Shown in pieces: positions 8,782-17,907 of a stretch of DNA of 64,000 nt. The stretch covers positions 1-64,000 of the forward strand of contig QBZW01000008.1 in assembly GCA_003282205.1 (NCBI GenBank), in the 5' to 3' direction. A program made the translations under genes and the position numbers. How positions within the stretch are numbered: position 1 is the first letter of the stretch; the number at the start of each line of letters is the position of its first letter. The notes beneath the pieces are model-generated. The model searched no databases and was not told the DNA's origin. It saw only the letters and a list, made by a program, of their open reading frames with translations. The DNA is from Pelagibacteraceae bacterium AG-337-G04 (GTDB lineage Bacteria; Pseudomonadota; Alphaproteobacteria; Pelagibacterales; Pelagibacteraceae).

Positions 8782-9890
8782 CCCTTCATTGGCATTACAA
8801 CATATATACTATCATAATCAGCTGGATCTCTAATTAAAGCTGGTGAACCTGTATCCTTTAAATAAATCTCAATGTTATCTCCATCAAGTTGGGAAGCAAC
8901 ATCAATTAAATATCTAGAATTAAAACTTATATCTAGGTCGTGATCAAACTTGACACTTAAACTTTCTTTACCATCACCACTATTTGTATTGTTAACTGAA
9001 AGATCAAGATTATCTTTTGAAAGATTAAATTTTACACCATCTTTTTTATCCAAAGAGACAGAAGCAACTCTATCTACTGAATTTAAAAATGATTTTAGAT
9101 CAACTTCTAATTTTTTTTGGTTTTCTTTAGGTATTACTTGTACGTAGTTTGGGAATTTTCCGTCAATAAGCTTAGATATCAATATACTATTGTTAATTTC
9201 AAATTTAATTTTTGATTTAATATTCGATATTTTAACTTCACCTTGATAGTCCTCTAGTAGCGAGCAAAGTTGAAAAATAGTCTTTTTTGGTAAAATTATT
9301 TGATCAAATTGAACTTTATTTTGCAGTCTAATCTTTGAAATAGACATTCTATGACTATCAGTAGCTGCAGCTGTTAAAAAATTTTTATCTTCAACTTCAG
9401 TCTGATGTAAAAAAATTCCACTTAGATAATGTCTTGTTTCGTCGTTAGATACTGAAAATTTACATTTGTTTAACAGTTTTAGAAGCTCTTTTGATTTGAT
9501 TGAAAACTCATTTTCATTAAAATTTTCATCTGTTAACGGAAATTCAGAAGGACTGATGCAATTTAAGTTGAAAACAGATTTATCAGACTCTAAATGCAAT
9601 TTATTTTCGCTAGGATTAGAAAAGTTAATTTTACTTCCAGATGAAAACTTTCTAACGATATCATACATTATTGAGGAAGATGAAGTAGTTTTACCCTCTT
9701 CTAATATTTCGACATTTGGAATTTGATGAATAAAAATTAAATCAAGATCAGTAGCTGTAATTGTTAATTTACCTTTACTTACATCTAACAATACATTTGA
9801 AAGTATAGGCAGCGTACTTCTTTTTTCGATTACACCTTGACAATAATTTAAAGATTTTTGAAGGTCCTGTTGATTTAAACTAAACTTCAT
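8778..9890 (-). CDS. dnaN: DNA polymerase III sliding clamp, beta subunit
   Basis: A 370-aa ring-forming processivity clamp. The N-terminal MKFSLNQQDLQKSL, the internal LLNKCKFSVSNDETRHYLSG segment that opens domain 2, and the C-terminal YVVMPMKG (family M-P-M-[KR] ending) are diagnostic. The three clamp-domain repeats occupy about 120 residues each. Its start lies inside the 3' end of dnaA (11-base overlap), so dnaA-dnaN is a coupled pair, as in many bacteria. No recF follows here. Confidence 0.97.
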   Translation of the reverse strand: MKFSLNQQDLQKSLNYCQGVIEKRSTLPILSNVLLDVSKGKLTITATDLDLIFIHQIPNVEILEEGKTTSSSSIMYDIVRKFSSGSKINFSNPSENKLHLESDKSVFNLNCISPSEFPLTDENFNENEFSIKSKELLKLLNKCKFSVSNDETRHYLSGIFLHQTEVEDKNFLTAAATDSHRMSISKIRLQNKVQFDQIILPKKTIFQLCSLLEDYQGEVKISNIKSKIKFEINNSILISKLIDGKFPNYVQVIPKENQKKLEVDLKSFLNSVDRVASVSLDKKDGVKFNLSKDNLDLSVNNTNSGDGKESLSVKFDHDLDISFNSRYLIDVASQLDGDNIEIYLKDTGSPALIRDPADYDSIYVVMPMKG

Positions 9891-11295
9891 TTTCTTTATT
9901 ATACAAAATCTTACTTTTTAAACTATCAATATTAATATTTAATTCACTATCCTCTTTTCTCAATCTTTCTATAGTTTTGACTGAGTGGATAACGGTTGTG
10001 TGATCTCTATTAGAAAAAAGTCTACCTATCTCTGGTAATGATTTAGATGTTAGCATTTTTGCGAGATAAATTGCAATCTGCCTTGGTCTTACAAGATATC
10101 TTGATCTTCTCGGAGAAAGCATTTCATTTTTGCTAATTTTATAAAATTTACAGACTATTGTCTGTATTGTATTAATATCAACTTTATTTTCAGTTAGATT
10201 AATTAAATCTTTTAAAACTATTTTCACCTCAGACAAGTTTGGAACTTTATTATAAATCCTTGTGAATGAAACAATTCTATTTAGTGCGCCAACTAATTCT
10301 CTAATACTAGTTTTAATTTCTGTACTTAAAAATTTTTGAATTTCCTCAGAAATAACTACTTGATTTGAATAAGATAATTTTAATTCATCACTTTTAGATT
10401 TAATAATTTTATATCTAAGTTCATAATCAGGGTTTTGAATATCCACAACTAAGCCACCTGAAAATCTGGATTTTATTCTCTCTTGAATCCTTGTTAGTTT
10501 GTTTGGTGCTCTATCCGCTGAAATTATAATTTGAGAATTTTTGTCTAATAAGGCATTAAAGGTATGAAAAAATTCTTCTTGCATAGCCTCTTTGCCATTC
10601 ATGAACTGAATATCATCGATTAATAAAATATCAGTATTTCTAAAGTACTCTTTAAACTTTACCATTTCATTTGATTTTATAGACTTTACAAATTGGTACA
10701 TAAATCTTTCAGCTGATATAAACATAACTTTATTCTTGTCTTTTAATTCTAGGCCAATAGCATTCAGCAAGTGTGTTTTACCCATTCCTACACCACCATA
10801 TAGATATAAAGGATTATAATGGGCTATATCTTTGGAAACCTTTTTTGATGCTTCAAATGCTAATTTATTACTTCCTCCAGTTATGAAATTTTCAAAGTTT
10901 TTGTTTGGATCTATCCTATTATATTGAAGATAAGAGTCTTTTATAAACGACACATTATCATTATTAGTTTCAAAAGATTTTTGAGGTGATGAATTTGTCT
11001 CGCTAATTTCAGTTTCTTTATTATTTTTTATTGTGAATTCAATCCTAACCAAGTCTTTTTTATATTCTTTAATTGTCTGTAATATTTGTTCTAAATATCT
11101 TGATACTATCCAATCTCGTATAAATCTTGTTGAGACTGAAAATAATATATAATTATGAAATTCTTCAACTAATTCAATTTTTTTTATCCAACTCTCAAAA
11201 ATATCATTTCCAAGTTTTACACGTAATTCTTTTTTAATACTCAGCCAATCAATTTTTTTTTCGAGAGCTTTATTATTTTGCAAGTTATTTTTCAT
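9880..11295 (-). CDS. dnaA: Chromosomal replication initiator DnaA
   Basis: A 471-aa initiator with all domains: an N-terminal domain of about 90 residues, a short linker, the AAA+ core with Walker A GGVGMGKT at 167-174 and Walker B ILLIDDIQFM, and the C-terminal helix-turn-helix with the DnaA signature SNRDHTTVIHSV. It opens the origin and loads helicase. The preceding 268-nt gap up to rpsT contains two inverted repeats and may be a regulated leader. No canonical DnaA boxes (TTATNCACA) are seen in that gap, so the origin is not demonstrated here. Confidence 0.97.
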   Translation of the reverse strand: MKNNLQNNKALEKKIDWLSIKKELRVKLGNDIFESWIKKIELVEEFHNYILFSVSTRFIRDWIVSRYLEQILQTIKEYKKDLVRIEFTIKNNKETEISETNSSPQKSFETNNDNVSFIKDSYLQYNRIDPNKNFENFITGGSNKLAFEASKKVSKDIAHYNPLYLYGGVGMGKTHLLNAIGLELKDKNKVMFISAERFMYQFVKSIKSNEMVKFKEYFRNTDILLIDDIQFMNGKEAMQEEFFHTFNALLDKNSQIIISADRAPNKLTRIQERIKSRFSGGLVVDIQNPDYELRYKIIKSKSDELKLSYSNQVVISEEIQKFLSTEIKTSIRELVGALNRIVSFTRIYNKVPNLSEVKIVLKDLINLTENKVDINTIQTIVCKFYKISKNEMLSPRRSRYLVRPRQIAIYLAKMLTSKSLPEIGRLFSNRDHTTVIHSVKTIERLRKEDSELNINIDSLKSKILYNKENEV

Positions 11296-11374
11296 GAGAG
11301 AATTCCACTTAAGGCTTATAAAAATTTAATGCAATAAGTTTATTTGTAAAAATAAAAATAAATAAAATTTATGA

Positions 11375-11405
11375 TTGAATAAATTTCTGATTGAAATTTA
11401 TTCAA
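11375..11405. repeat. Perfect 13-bp inverted repeat in the dnaA leader
   Basis: Arms TTGAATAAATTTC (11375-11387) and GAAATTTATTCAA (11393-11405) are exact reverse complements separated by TGATT. The hairpin lies 80 nt upstream of the dnaA start and about 160 nt downstream of the rpsT stop, both on the minus strand. It has no G+C-rich stem and no clean T-run, so it may be a weak terminator/attenuator or a protein-binding site. Confidence 0.6.
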
Positions 11406-11460
11406 ATTATTTTTGCAACCTATTGGGGTAAGAAATTTTGAAATATAATTTTTACTAAAT

Positions 11461-11500
11461 CTATATCTAGTAATTTTTTAAATTAAACTTTTAGATATAG
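11461..11500. repeat. 9-bp inverted repeat with 22-nt loop, rpsT-dnaA gap
   Basis: CTATATCTA (11461-11469) and TAGATATAG (11492-11500) are exact complements. A nearby 10-bp palindrome TTGTATACAA sits at 11529-11538. The intervening bases 11501-11528 are noticeably richer in G+C than the rest of this gap. Together with the 13-bp repeat this makes the 268-nt gap unusually structured for such a compact genome. Function unknown. Confidence 0.45.
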
Positions 11501-11563
11501 TAATTCGTGAGGGAATTGTACGCCATAGTTGTATACAAAAAAAATTTTACTAATTGCAGGTTG

Positions 11564-11824
11564 TTATAAAGAATTAATTTTTTTTGTAATTCTTGATACG
11601 TTCCTTGAGGCGTTTTGTTTTTTTATGATTCCAGTTTTTGCAATTGACATCAATTCAGAGTTTAGTTTTGGAAGAAACGCTAAAGCTTCTTTTTTATCTT
11701 TTTTTTCTATTATAAGGTTCATTTTTTTCAATGCAGTTCTGTAACGGCTCTTTCTAGATCTGTTAACGGCTGTTTGCCTTTTAATTTTTCTAGTACGTTT
11801 AATTGCTGATTTTGTATTCGCCAT
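11564..11824 (-). CDS. rpsT: 30S ribosomal protein S20
   Basis: An 86-aa basic protein binding the 5' domain of 16S rRNA. The MANTKSAIKRTRKIKRQ N terminus and the alternating Lys/Arg helices are typical. The usual length is about 87 aa. It lies between mutM (upstream, 50-nt gap) and dnaA (downstream, 268-nt gap) on the minus strand, the order conserved in many alphaproteobacteria. Confidence 0.96.
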   Translation of the reverse strand: MANTKSAIKRTRKIKRQTAVNRSRKSRYRTALKKMNLIIEKKDKKEALAFLPKLNSELMSIAKTGIIKKQNASRNVSRITKKINSL

Positions 11825-11874
11825 AAGCGTGAGTGTATATCTTCAGATAATGATTGGGTCAATACAATTATGGT

Positions 11875-12741
11875 TCATTTTTGACATAAATTACAAAAAA
11901 AACTTGATCTATTTGAAATAAATTTTTTATGTATTGTTCCTTTACAACTATTTTTTAAACATTTTTTATTTTCTCTTTGATAAACATTGAAATCTTTTTG
12001 AAAAGAACCTTGGTCTCCACCTGTATTCATAAAATTTCTGATACTTGACCCTCCTTTCTCAATTGCTTTTTTTAAAACTACTTTTGAAAAATGAGATATT
12101 TTTTGACAATCATTTAAACTAAGTAAACTTACCTTTTTAGATGGTAAAATCTTACATAAAAACAATATTTCACTTGCATAAATGTTGCCAATTCCCGAAA
12201 CAAAATTTTGATCAATTAAAAAATTCTTAATATTTTTTTTTTTATTTTTAAAATAATTAAAAATATAATTTTTATCAAACGTAGGATCAAAAGGTTCTGG
12301 TCCATATTTTTTAAAGTTTATATTTATCTCTTCGTCATTTTTAAAGTAAGAAAAATAGCCAAATCTTCTTGGGTCATTATAAATTAATTTTAGTTTATCA
12401 ATTTTCATTTCTATATGATTATGTTTTTTAGGTAGTAATGGAGAATGATAAAAACTTGTGTTTGTTACAGAATTTTTTTTTCTAAATTTTCTAATTAAAT
12501 GAATAGTTCCAGACATTCCAAGATGTATCATTAGATTAGAGCTATCCTCAAATTTTAGTATTAAATGTTTTGAAAACCTCTCTACTTTAATAATTTTTTT
12601 TTTTACTATATTTTTTTCAAAATTTTTTGGGATCTTAAACCTTAAATTTCTATTTTTTATTAATATGTCTTTAATAATCTTTCCTTTAATACTCTTATTC
12701 AAAGATTGTTTAACGATTTCTACTTCTGGTAATTCAGGCAT
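11875..12741 (-). CDS. mutM: Formamidopyrimidine-DNA glycosylase
   Basis: Base-excision repair enzyme removing 8-oxoguanine and Fapy lesions, with beta/delta-lyase activity. The catalytic N terminus PELPEVE (Pro2, Glu3), the H2TH segment around FVSGIGNIYASE, and a C-terminal zinc finger with CxxxxC and CxxC (CLKNSC...CNLCQK) are all present. At 288 aa it is slightly longer than E. coli Fpg. A divergent ubiE begins 33 nt upstream, so the promoters share a very short region. Confidence 0.95.
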   Translation of the reverse strand: MPELPEVEIVKQSLNKSIKGKIIKDILIKNRNLRFKIPKNFEKNIVKKKIIKVERFSKHLILKFEDSSNLMIHLGMSGTIHLIRKFRKKNSVTNTSFYHSPLLPKKHNHIEMKIDKLKLIYNDPRRFGYFSYFKNDEEININFKKYGPEPFDPTFDKNYIFNYFKNKKKNIKNFLIDQNFVSGIGNIYASEILFLCKILPSKKVSLLSLNDCQKISHFSKVVLKKAIEKGGSSIRNFMNTGGDQGSFQKDFNVYQRENKKCLKNSCKGTIHKKFISNRSSFFCNLCQK

Positions 12742-12774
12742 TTCATACTATATTAGTGTTTTAATATAATTTAT

Positions 12775-13479
12775 ATGCAACAAAATCTTCAAAATAAAGC
12801 AGGACTCGTCGAAGGAGTATTTAATAAAGTTTATGATAAATACGATTTGATGAATGATTTTATGTCTTTTGGAATTCATAGGCTTTGGAAAAAAAACCTT
12901 ATGATTTGGATGAATCCAACAATGAACAAAAAGTATTTAGATGTTGCTTGTGGAACTGGTGATTTAGGAAAGTTATTTTTAGATTATACAGATAAGGATG
13001 GAGAAATTACTTTATCAGATTCGAATGGGAAAATGATTGAAAAAGGTAAAAAAAGACTTAGTAAATATAAAAATATAAAATGGGTAGTTGCAGAGGCAGA
13101 AAAGTTACCATTCAAAAATGATACTTTTGATTTTTATACAATTAGTTTTGGCTTACGAAATACAAAAAATTTAGATAAATCTTTATCAGAAGCCTATAGA
13201 GTTCTTAAGCCTGGTGGAAGGTATTTATGTTTAGAATTTTCAAAAATTCAAAATTCTAATTTAGATTTTTTATACAAAAATTACTCGAAATTAATTCCTC
13301 ACATAGGAAAAGCAGTTGTTGGTGATAAAGACCCTTATGAATATTTGACCAAAAGTATAGAAGAATTTGTTAATCAGGAAGAATTGATTGATTTAATGAA
13401 GGAAAATGATTTTAAAAATTGTTCATATAGAAATTTATCTGGTGGAATAGTAGCTATTCATTCTGCTTGGAAAATATAA
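12775..13479 (+). CDS. ubiE: Demethylmenaquinone/ubiquinone C-methyltransferase
   Basis: SAM-dependent class I methyltransferase of quinone synthesis. Motif I VACGTGDLG near residue 58 binds SAM, and the UbiE signatures YDLMNDFMSFGIHRLWK near 22-38 and FGLRNTKNLDKSL near 126 are clear. The 234-aa length is near normal. Its stop overlaps the ubiB start by one base (TAATG), which ties ubiE and ubiB together in one operon. The substrate is probably a demethoxy-polyprenyl benzoquinol, as coq7 is also encoded here. Confidence 0.95.
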   Translation: MQQNLQNKAGLVEGVFNKVYDKYDLMNDFMSFGIHRLWKKNLMIWMNPTMNKKYLDVACGTGDLGKLFLDYTDKDGEITLSDSNGKMIEKGKKRLSKYKNIKWVVAEAEKLPFKNDTFDFYTISFGLRNTKNLDKSLSEAYRVLKPGGRYLCLEFSKIQNSNLDFLYKNYSKLIPHIGKAVVGDKDPYEYLTKSIEEFVNQEELIDLMKENDFKNCSYRNLSGGIVAIHSAWKI

Positions 13480-15047
13480 TGATCAAAAGATTAATTACAT
13501 TATTTAAACTCGGTAGAAAACTTGCTAAATCTGATGTTTTAACTATTTTATCAAAATTTAATAAACCACCTTTACTAATAAGTGTGGTATTTAAATTGCT
13601 TTCCTTTTCTTTTACAAAAAAAGATGTGTCATTTGATAATTTAAGTGAAGGTGAAAAATTATCTAATTCATTAGCATCTATGGGTACAACATTTATTAAA
13701 CTTGGCCAGTTTTTAGCCACAAGGCCTGACATAATAGGAGATAAATTATCAAAGGAACTAGAAAATTTACAAGATAAACTTCCACCTTTTTCACAATCAA
13801 AAGCCAAAGAAATGATTAAAAAGGATTTAGGTGATGAACTATATAATTCAATAATTAATATAAGTGAACCAGTTGCAGCTGCCTCAATTGCACAAGTACA
13901 TAAAGCTCAAATTAACGATAATGGGGTTATTAAAAACGTAGCAATAAAAATATTAAGACCAAATATTAAAAAAATTTTTAACGAGGAAGTAGATGCTTTG
14001 ATGCTTTTTGCCTACATCATTGAGTCATTAATCAAAAAAACTAAACGATTAAAGTTAGTGGAGGTAGTATTTTTATTGAAAGAAATTACCAGTCTTGAGA
14101 TGGATTTAAGATTTGAAGCGGCTGCAGCTAACGAATATGCAGAAAATACTAAAAATGATGCCGGTTTTGAAGTTCCCAAGATCTATTGGGATTATACAAG
14201 CGAAAATATAATGACCCTTGATTGGATTGACGGTGTATCTATTAGAGAGACAGAAGAGCTAGAGAAAAGGTCAATTGATACAAAAAAAATTGCCAGTGAT
14301 ATAATACAACATTTTTTAAGACATGCGGTAAGAGATGGCTTTTTTCATGCAGATATGCATCAAGGAAATATTTTTATAAATGAAAGTGGTCAAATTGTTC
14401 CTATTGATTTTGGTATCATGGGAAGGCTAGATAATGTCAGTAAAAGATTTTTAGCTGAAATTTTATTTGGTTTTATACAAAGAGATTATAAGAAAGTTGC
14501 AGAGGTGCATCTTTCAGCAGGACTAGTCCCGAATAATGTACCTGTTAATGATCTTGCTCAAGCATTAAGATCAATTGGTGAACCTATTTTTGGACATTCT
14601 ATAAAAAATATTTCAGGTGGTAAGCTACTAAAACAACTTTTTGACGTCACTGAAAAATTTAATATGCAAACCCAACCTCAGTTACTAATGTTGCAAAAAA
14701 CAATGGTAGTAGTTGAAGGAGTTGCAAGAAGATTAAACCCTGAGACAAACATATGGGAAACATCCAAACCCGTTCTAGAAAAATGGCTTAAAGAAACTAA
14801 AGATCCTATAAATTCAATTAATGAAACACTAAGAGACTCTGTGGAAGTATTAAAACGTCTTCCAAATTTACCTGAAGTAATGGATAAAGCAAACCAAGCC
14901 CTTAATTACCTTGCAAGTGGTCAAATACCCCAAAATTCAAACTCTTATAATGAATTAAATACTAAAAAAGAGGAAATGAAGTCATTTAGAAATCAATCAA
15001 TTATTGGATTATTATCTCTTGTAATTTTAACTCTATTGGTATTTTAA
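13479..15047 (+). CDS. ubiB: UbiB/ABC1 family atypical kinase-like protein
   Basis: A 522-aa member of the ABC1/ADCK family needed for ubiquinone production. Visible are the KxGQ motif FIKLGQFLATRPD, the alanine-rich loop AAASIAQVHKAQ replacing the glycine loop, the HADMHQGNIF catalytic-loop region and DFGIMGRL. The C terminus ends in a strongly hydrophobic helix that anchors it in the membrane. I chose the ATG at 13479, which overlaps the ubiE stop; an in-frame TTG lies four codons upstream. coaBC follows after 8 nt. Confidence 0.94.
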   Translation: MIKRLITLFKLGRKLAKSDVLTILSKFNKPPLLISVVFKLLSFSFTKKDVSFDNLSEGEKLSNSLASMGTTFIKLGQFLATRPDIIGDKLSKELENLQDKLPPFSQSKAKEMIKKDLGDELYNSIINISEPVAAASIAQVHKAQINDNGVIKNVAIKILRPNIKKIFNEEVDALMLFAYIIESLIKKTKRLKLVEVVFLLKEITSLEMDLRFEAAAANEYAENTKNDAGFEVPKIYWDYTSENIMTLDWIDGVSIRETEELEKRSIDTKKIASDIIQHFLRHAVRDGFFHADMHQGNIFINESGQIVPIDFGIMGRLDNVSKRFLAEILFGFIQRDYKKVAEVHLSAGLVPNNVPVNDLAQALRSIGEPIFGHSIKNISGGKLLKQLFDVTEKFNMQTQPQLLMLQKTMVVVEGVARRLNPETNIWETSKPVLEKWLKETKDPINSINETLRDSVEVLKRLPNLPEVMDKANQALNYLASGQIPQNSNSYNELNTKKEEMKSFRNQSIIGLLSLVILTLLVF

Positions 15048-15055
15048 TTCTCTTC

Positions 15056-16246
15056 ATGAAAAATAAAAAAATACTTCTAATCATATGTGGAGGAATATCT
15101 GCTTATAAAAGCTTAGAAGTGATAAGAGGCTTAAAAAAAAGAGATGTAAGTATTAAAACAATACTTACAAAAAGTGGTAAAAACTTTGTAACACCTCTGT
15201 CTATTTCATCACTTTCGCAGGAAAGAGTATATGAAGATATATTCAGTGCAGAAAATGAAGCTGAAATGGATCATATTTCACTTTCTAGATGGGCGGATTT
15301 AATTTTAATTGTGCCTGCAACAGCAAATACGATCTCAAAATTAAGTTATGGTTTAACCGACGACCTAGCTAGTACTGTCGTTTTAGCATCTGATAAACAA
15401 GTGTTTTTGGTCCCAGCTATGAATGTCAGAATGTGGGAACACAAATCAATTAAAGATAATTTATCAAAATTAAAAAGTTATGGTTATAAGATAATTGGCC
15501 CTGAAATTGGGGATATGGCTTGTGGAGAATATGGCAAAGGCAAAATGACAGAACCCTCATATATATTAGAGATATTAGAAAATTATTTTAAGAATATTGA
15601 AAAAAATAAAAAATATAAGGCATTAGTTACAGCTGGACCTACTAAAGAGTTTATAGATCCAGTAAGATTTATAACTAATAAATCAAGTGGAAAACAAGGT
15701 TATGAAATAGCTAAATCATTAAGAGATAATGGTTTTGAGACAACACTAATTTCTGGGGAAACAAATTTAGATCCAGTTGAAGGAGTTAAATTTATTTCAG
15801 TTAAAACTGCTGAAGAAATGTTTAGGGAAACTCTCAGCAATTTACCAACTGATGTTGCTATTTTTAATGCAGCAGTTTCTGATTTTAAAGTTAAAGAGAT
15901 CAATAGTGAAAAAATAAAAAAAAGTGAAAATTTGGATCTTAAGTTAGAAAAAAATATTGATATTTTATCAAATATATCAAATCATAATTCGCTTAGACCA
16001 AAGATCACAATTGGATTTGCAGCAGAGTCACAAAATCTTGAGATAAATTCAAAGAAAAAATTAGACCAAAAAAATTGTGATTGGATTATTGCAAATGATA
16101 TTTCTGATAAAACAATAGGTTTTGACTCTGATGATAATGAAGTTTCTATATTTTATAAAAATAAAGAAAGTGAAAAGTTATTTAAGAAAAAGAAATCTTT
16201 AATTGCATCCGAGATAGTGGATAGAGTTATCTCTGAGCTTAATTAA
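15056..16246 (+). CDS. coaBC: Bifunctional phosphopantothenoylcysteine synthase/decarboxylase
   Basis: Two consecutive steps of coenzyme A synthesis in one 396-aa chain. The N-terminal flavoprotein (CoaC) domain shows CGGISAYKSLEVIRGL, the PAMNVRMW loop and MACGEYGKGKM with the catalytic cysteine. The C-terminal CoaB ligase domain begins around residue 190 with TAGPTKEFIDPVRFITN and contains NAAVSDFKV. The length is typical of the fused form. It is followed by dut after 3 nt, a common pairing. Confidence 0.96.
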   Translation: MKNKKILLIICGGISAYKSLEVIRGLKKRDVSIKTILTKSGKNFVTPLSISSLSQERVYEDIFSAENEAEMDHISLSRWADLILIVPATANTISKLSYGLTDDLASTVVLASDKQVFLVPAMNVRMWEHKSIKDNLSKLKSYGYKIIGPEIGDMACGEYGKGKMTEPSYILEILENYFKNIEKNKKYKALVTAGPTKEFIDPVRFITNKSSGKQGYEIAKSLRDNGFETTLISGETNLDPVEGVKFISVKTAEEMFRETLSNLPTDVAIFNAAVSDFKVKEINSEKIKKSENLDLKLEKNIDILSNISNHNSLRPKITIGFAAESQNLEINSKKKLDQKNCDWIIANDISDKTIGFDSDDNEVSIFYKNKESEKLFKKKKSLIASEIVDRVISELN

Positions 16247-16249
16247 GTA

Positions 16250-16687
16250 ATGGTAAAAGTTTTATTTAAGAAACTTAACCAAAAAGTAAAACTTCCAAGT
16301 TATAAAACTACTGGATCCTCAGGCATGGATCTTATGGCATGTTTAGATGAATCAGTAATAATTAAGCCAAATGAGTCGAAATTGATACCAACAGGTATTG
16401 CAATTGCAATACCTGAAGATACAGAGGTTCAAATTAGACCAAGATCAGGTCTTGCCGCGAAATCAAGTATTAGCGTGCTTAATACCCCAGGTACAATTGA
16501 TAGTGATTATAGAGGAGAGTTAAAAATTATTTTATTTAACCATGGTAAAGATGAATTTACAGTCAATGATGAAGATAGAGTTGCTCAAATGGTTTTAATG
16601 CCTATTTTAAAAATAGATATTGAAGAAACAAATGAATTGCAAGAGACAGTCAGAGGATCTGGAGGATTTGGATCTACTGGTAAATAG
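16250..16687 (+). CDS. dut: dUTP diphosphatase
   Basis: A homotrimeric dUTPase, 145 aa, which removes dUTP and supplies dUMP for thymidylate. All five motifs are visible: GSSGMDL, PRSGLAAK, GTIDSDYRGEL, RVAQMVLMP and the C-terminal GSGGFGSTGK that closes over the active site. It sits in a tight plus-strand run with coaBC (3-nt gap) and the MoeB-like gene (3-nt gap). Confidence 0.97.
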   Translation: MVKVLFKKLNQKVKLPSYKTTGSSGMDLMACLDESVIIKPNESKLIPTGIAIAIPEDTEVQIRPRSGLAAKSSISVLNTPGTIDSDYRGELKIILFNHGKDEFTVNDEDRVAQMVLMPILKIDIEETNELQETVRGSGGFGSTGK

Positions 16688-16690
16688 TAA

Positions 16691-17440
16691 ATGTTTAGTA
16701 ATAAAGAACTAGAGAGATATTCAAGACAGATTATTTTAAAAAAAGTTGGTATTTTAGGTCAAAAGAAAATTCAAAATACTAAAGTTTTAGTTGTTGGGTG
16801 TGGTGGCTTAGGGACACCAGTTATTGATTTACTTTGTCGAGCAGGTATTGGTGAAATAGGTATGATGGACCATGATAAAGTGAGTATATCAAATTTACAT
16901 CGACAAGTTATGTTCACTGCTGATGATGTTGGAAAGTATAAAGTTAATATTTTAAAAAAAAAAATTAATAAAATTAATAAAAAGGTAAAAGTAAAAACAT
17001 ATAGAGTTAAAGCAGAAGATAAAAATTTAGGAAAAATTTTGAAACATCATGATGTTATTGTTGATGGCACAGATAATTTTAAAGCAAAATTTCTTTTAAA
17101 TAAATTTTCGTTTAAATATAAAAAAAAACTTTGTATTGGAGCTATAAGTAAATTTGAGGGACATATTTTTTCATTTGATTTTAATTTCAAGAAAAGTCCC
17201 TGCTTGAAATGTTTCTACCAAGGGGAACCAGCAGAAGGAGTTTTGGATTGTGAAACAGACGGTATATTAGGATCAACAGCAGTTATCACAGGTAGCCTAC
17301 AAGCTAACGAGGTTTTGAAGACAATATTAAATGTTGGTAAGAATTTAAATTCTCATATTTTAATAATAGATTTATTAAATCTTAGATTTAGGAAAGTATT
17401 TTTTAGAAAAAGAACAGGATGTATATGCGAAAATATTTAA
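16691..17440 (+). CDS. MoeB/ThiF/HesA-type adenylyltransferase
   Basis: An E1-like enzyme that adenylates the C-terminal Gly-Gly of a ubiquitin-like sulfur carrier (MoaD or ThiS). The nucleotide-binding loop VVGCGGLGTPVIDLLCRAG is near residue 34, followed by the LHRQVMF arginine segment. Zinc cysteines are CLKC near 172 and GCICE at the extreme C terminus (CxC rather than the usual CxxC). At 249 aa it matches MoeB and lacks the rhodanese domain of longer forms. Which carrier it serves cannot be decided, since neither is in the window. Confidence 0.87.
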   Translation: MFSNKELERYSRQIILKKVGILGQKKIQNTKVLVVGCGGLGTPVIDLLCRAGIGEIGMMDHDKVSISNLHRQVMFTADDVGKYKVNILKKKINKINKKVKVKTYRVKAEDKNLGKILKHHDVIVDGTDNFKAKFLLNKFSFKYKKKLCIGAISKFEGHIFSFDFNFKKSPCLKCFYQGEPAEGVLDCETDGILGSTAVITGSLQANEVLKTILNVGKNLNSHILIIDLLNLRFRKVFFRKRTGCICENI

Positions 17441-17871
17441 TACTTTTATTACTTTTTCTTTTACCATTTTCATCAATTGCTCAGGAAAATAATTATTTTC
17501 TTATGTTAAAGAATAAAAAAGTAAATGTTAGATATGGTCCAAGCTTTGATTATCCAATTAAATATGTATATAGAAAGATTGAATTACCTCTAAAAATAAT
17601 CGATAAAAAAGAAAATTTCAGAAGAGTTATTGATCATAAAAAAAATAGTGGTTGGATTCATATTTCTCAATTAAAAAAATCAAACTCACTTATTACTACC
17701 TCTGAAAAAATTCTTTTTAATAAAGCAAGTAAATTTTCTAAACCTATTGCCAAGTTAGAGAAAGGAAGATTATTAATAGCAGAAAAATTTGAGTCTAGGT
17801 GGATATTTATAAAAACAGGAAAGTATAGAGGTTGGATACAAAAAGGTGATCTTTGGGGAGTATACGAATAA
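17425..17871 (+). CDS. Exported bacterial SH3-domain protein
   Basis: A signal peptide (MRKYLILLLLFLLPFSSIAQ) precedes about 125 residues with two SH3-like units: VNVRYGPSFDYPIKYVY and the matching GWIHISQL, then a second copy ending in RGWIQKGDLWGVYE. This is the SH3_3/SH3_4 type linked to cell-wall binding in the periplasm. I use the ATG at 17425 because it starts the signal peptide; the ATG at 17419 adds two residues. It overlaps the MoeB-like gene by 16 bases. The true ligand is unknown. Confidence 0.8.
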   Translation: MRKYLILLLLFLLPFSSIAQENNYFLMLKNKKVNVRYGPSFDYPIKYVYRKIELPLKIIDKKENFRRVIDHKKNSGWIHISQLKKSNSLITTSEKILFNKASKFSKPIAKLEKGRLLIAEKFESRWIFIKTGKYRGWIQKGDLWGVYE

Positions 17872-17907
17872 CCCTCTAATACTTTTTAGTTAAAATAATT
17901 AAACTAA

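Noticed and set aside
11491-11526. Eleven-codon minus-strand reading frame (MAYNSLTNYYI) as a leader peptide
   Set aside because: It has no ribosome-binding site, and a frame this short is expected by chance; kept only as part of the structured-gap observation.
11296-11563. Chromosomal origin of replication next to dnaA
   Set aside because: No TTATNCACA-type DnaA boxes or clustered repeats are visible; proximity to dnaA alone is not enough, and origins in alphaproteobacteria are often elsewhere.
17872-17907. Terminator hairpin between SH3 gene and zinc-ribbon gene
   Set aside because: TTAGTT/AACTAA stem is short, purely weak pairs with one C-G pair per arm, and lacks a clean T-run; not distinguishable from background AT-rich sequence.
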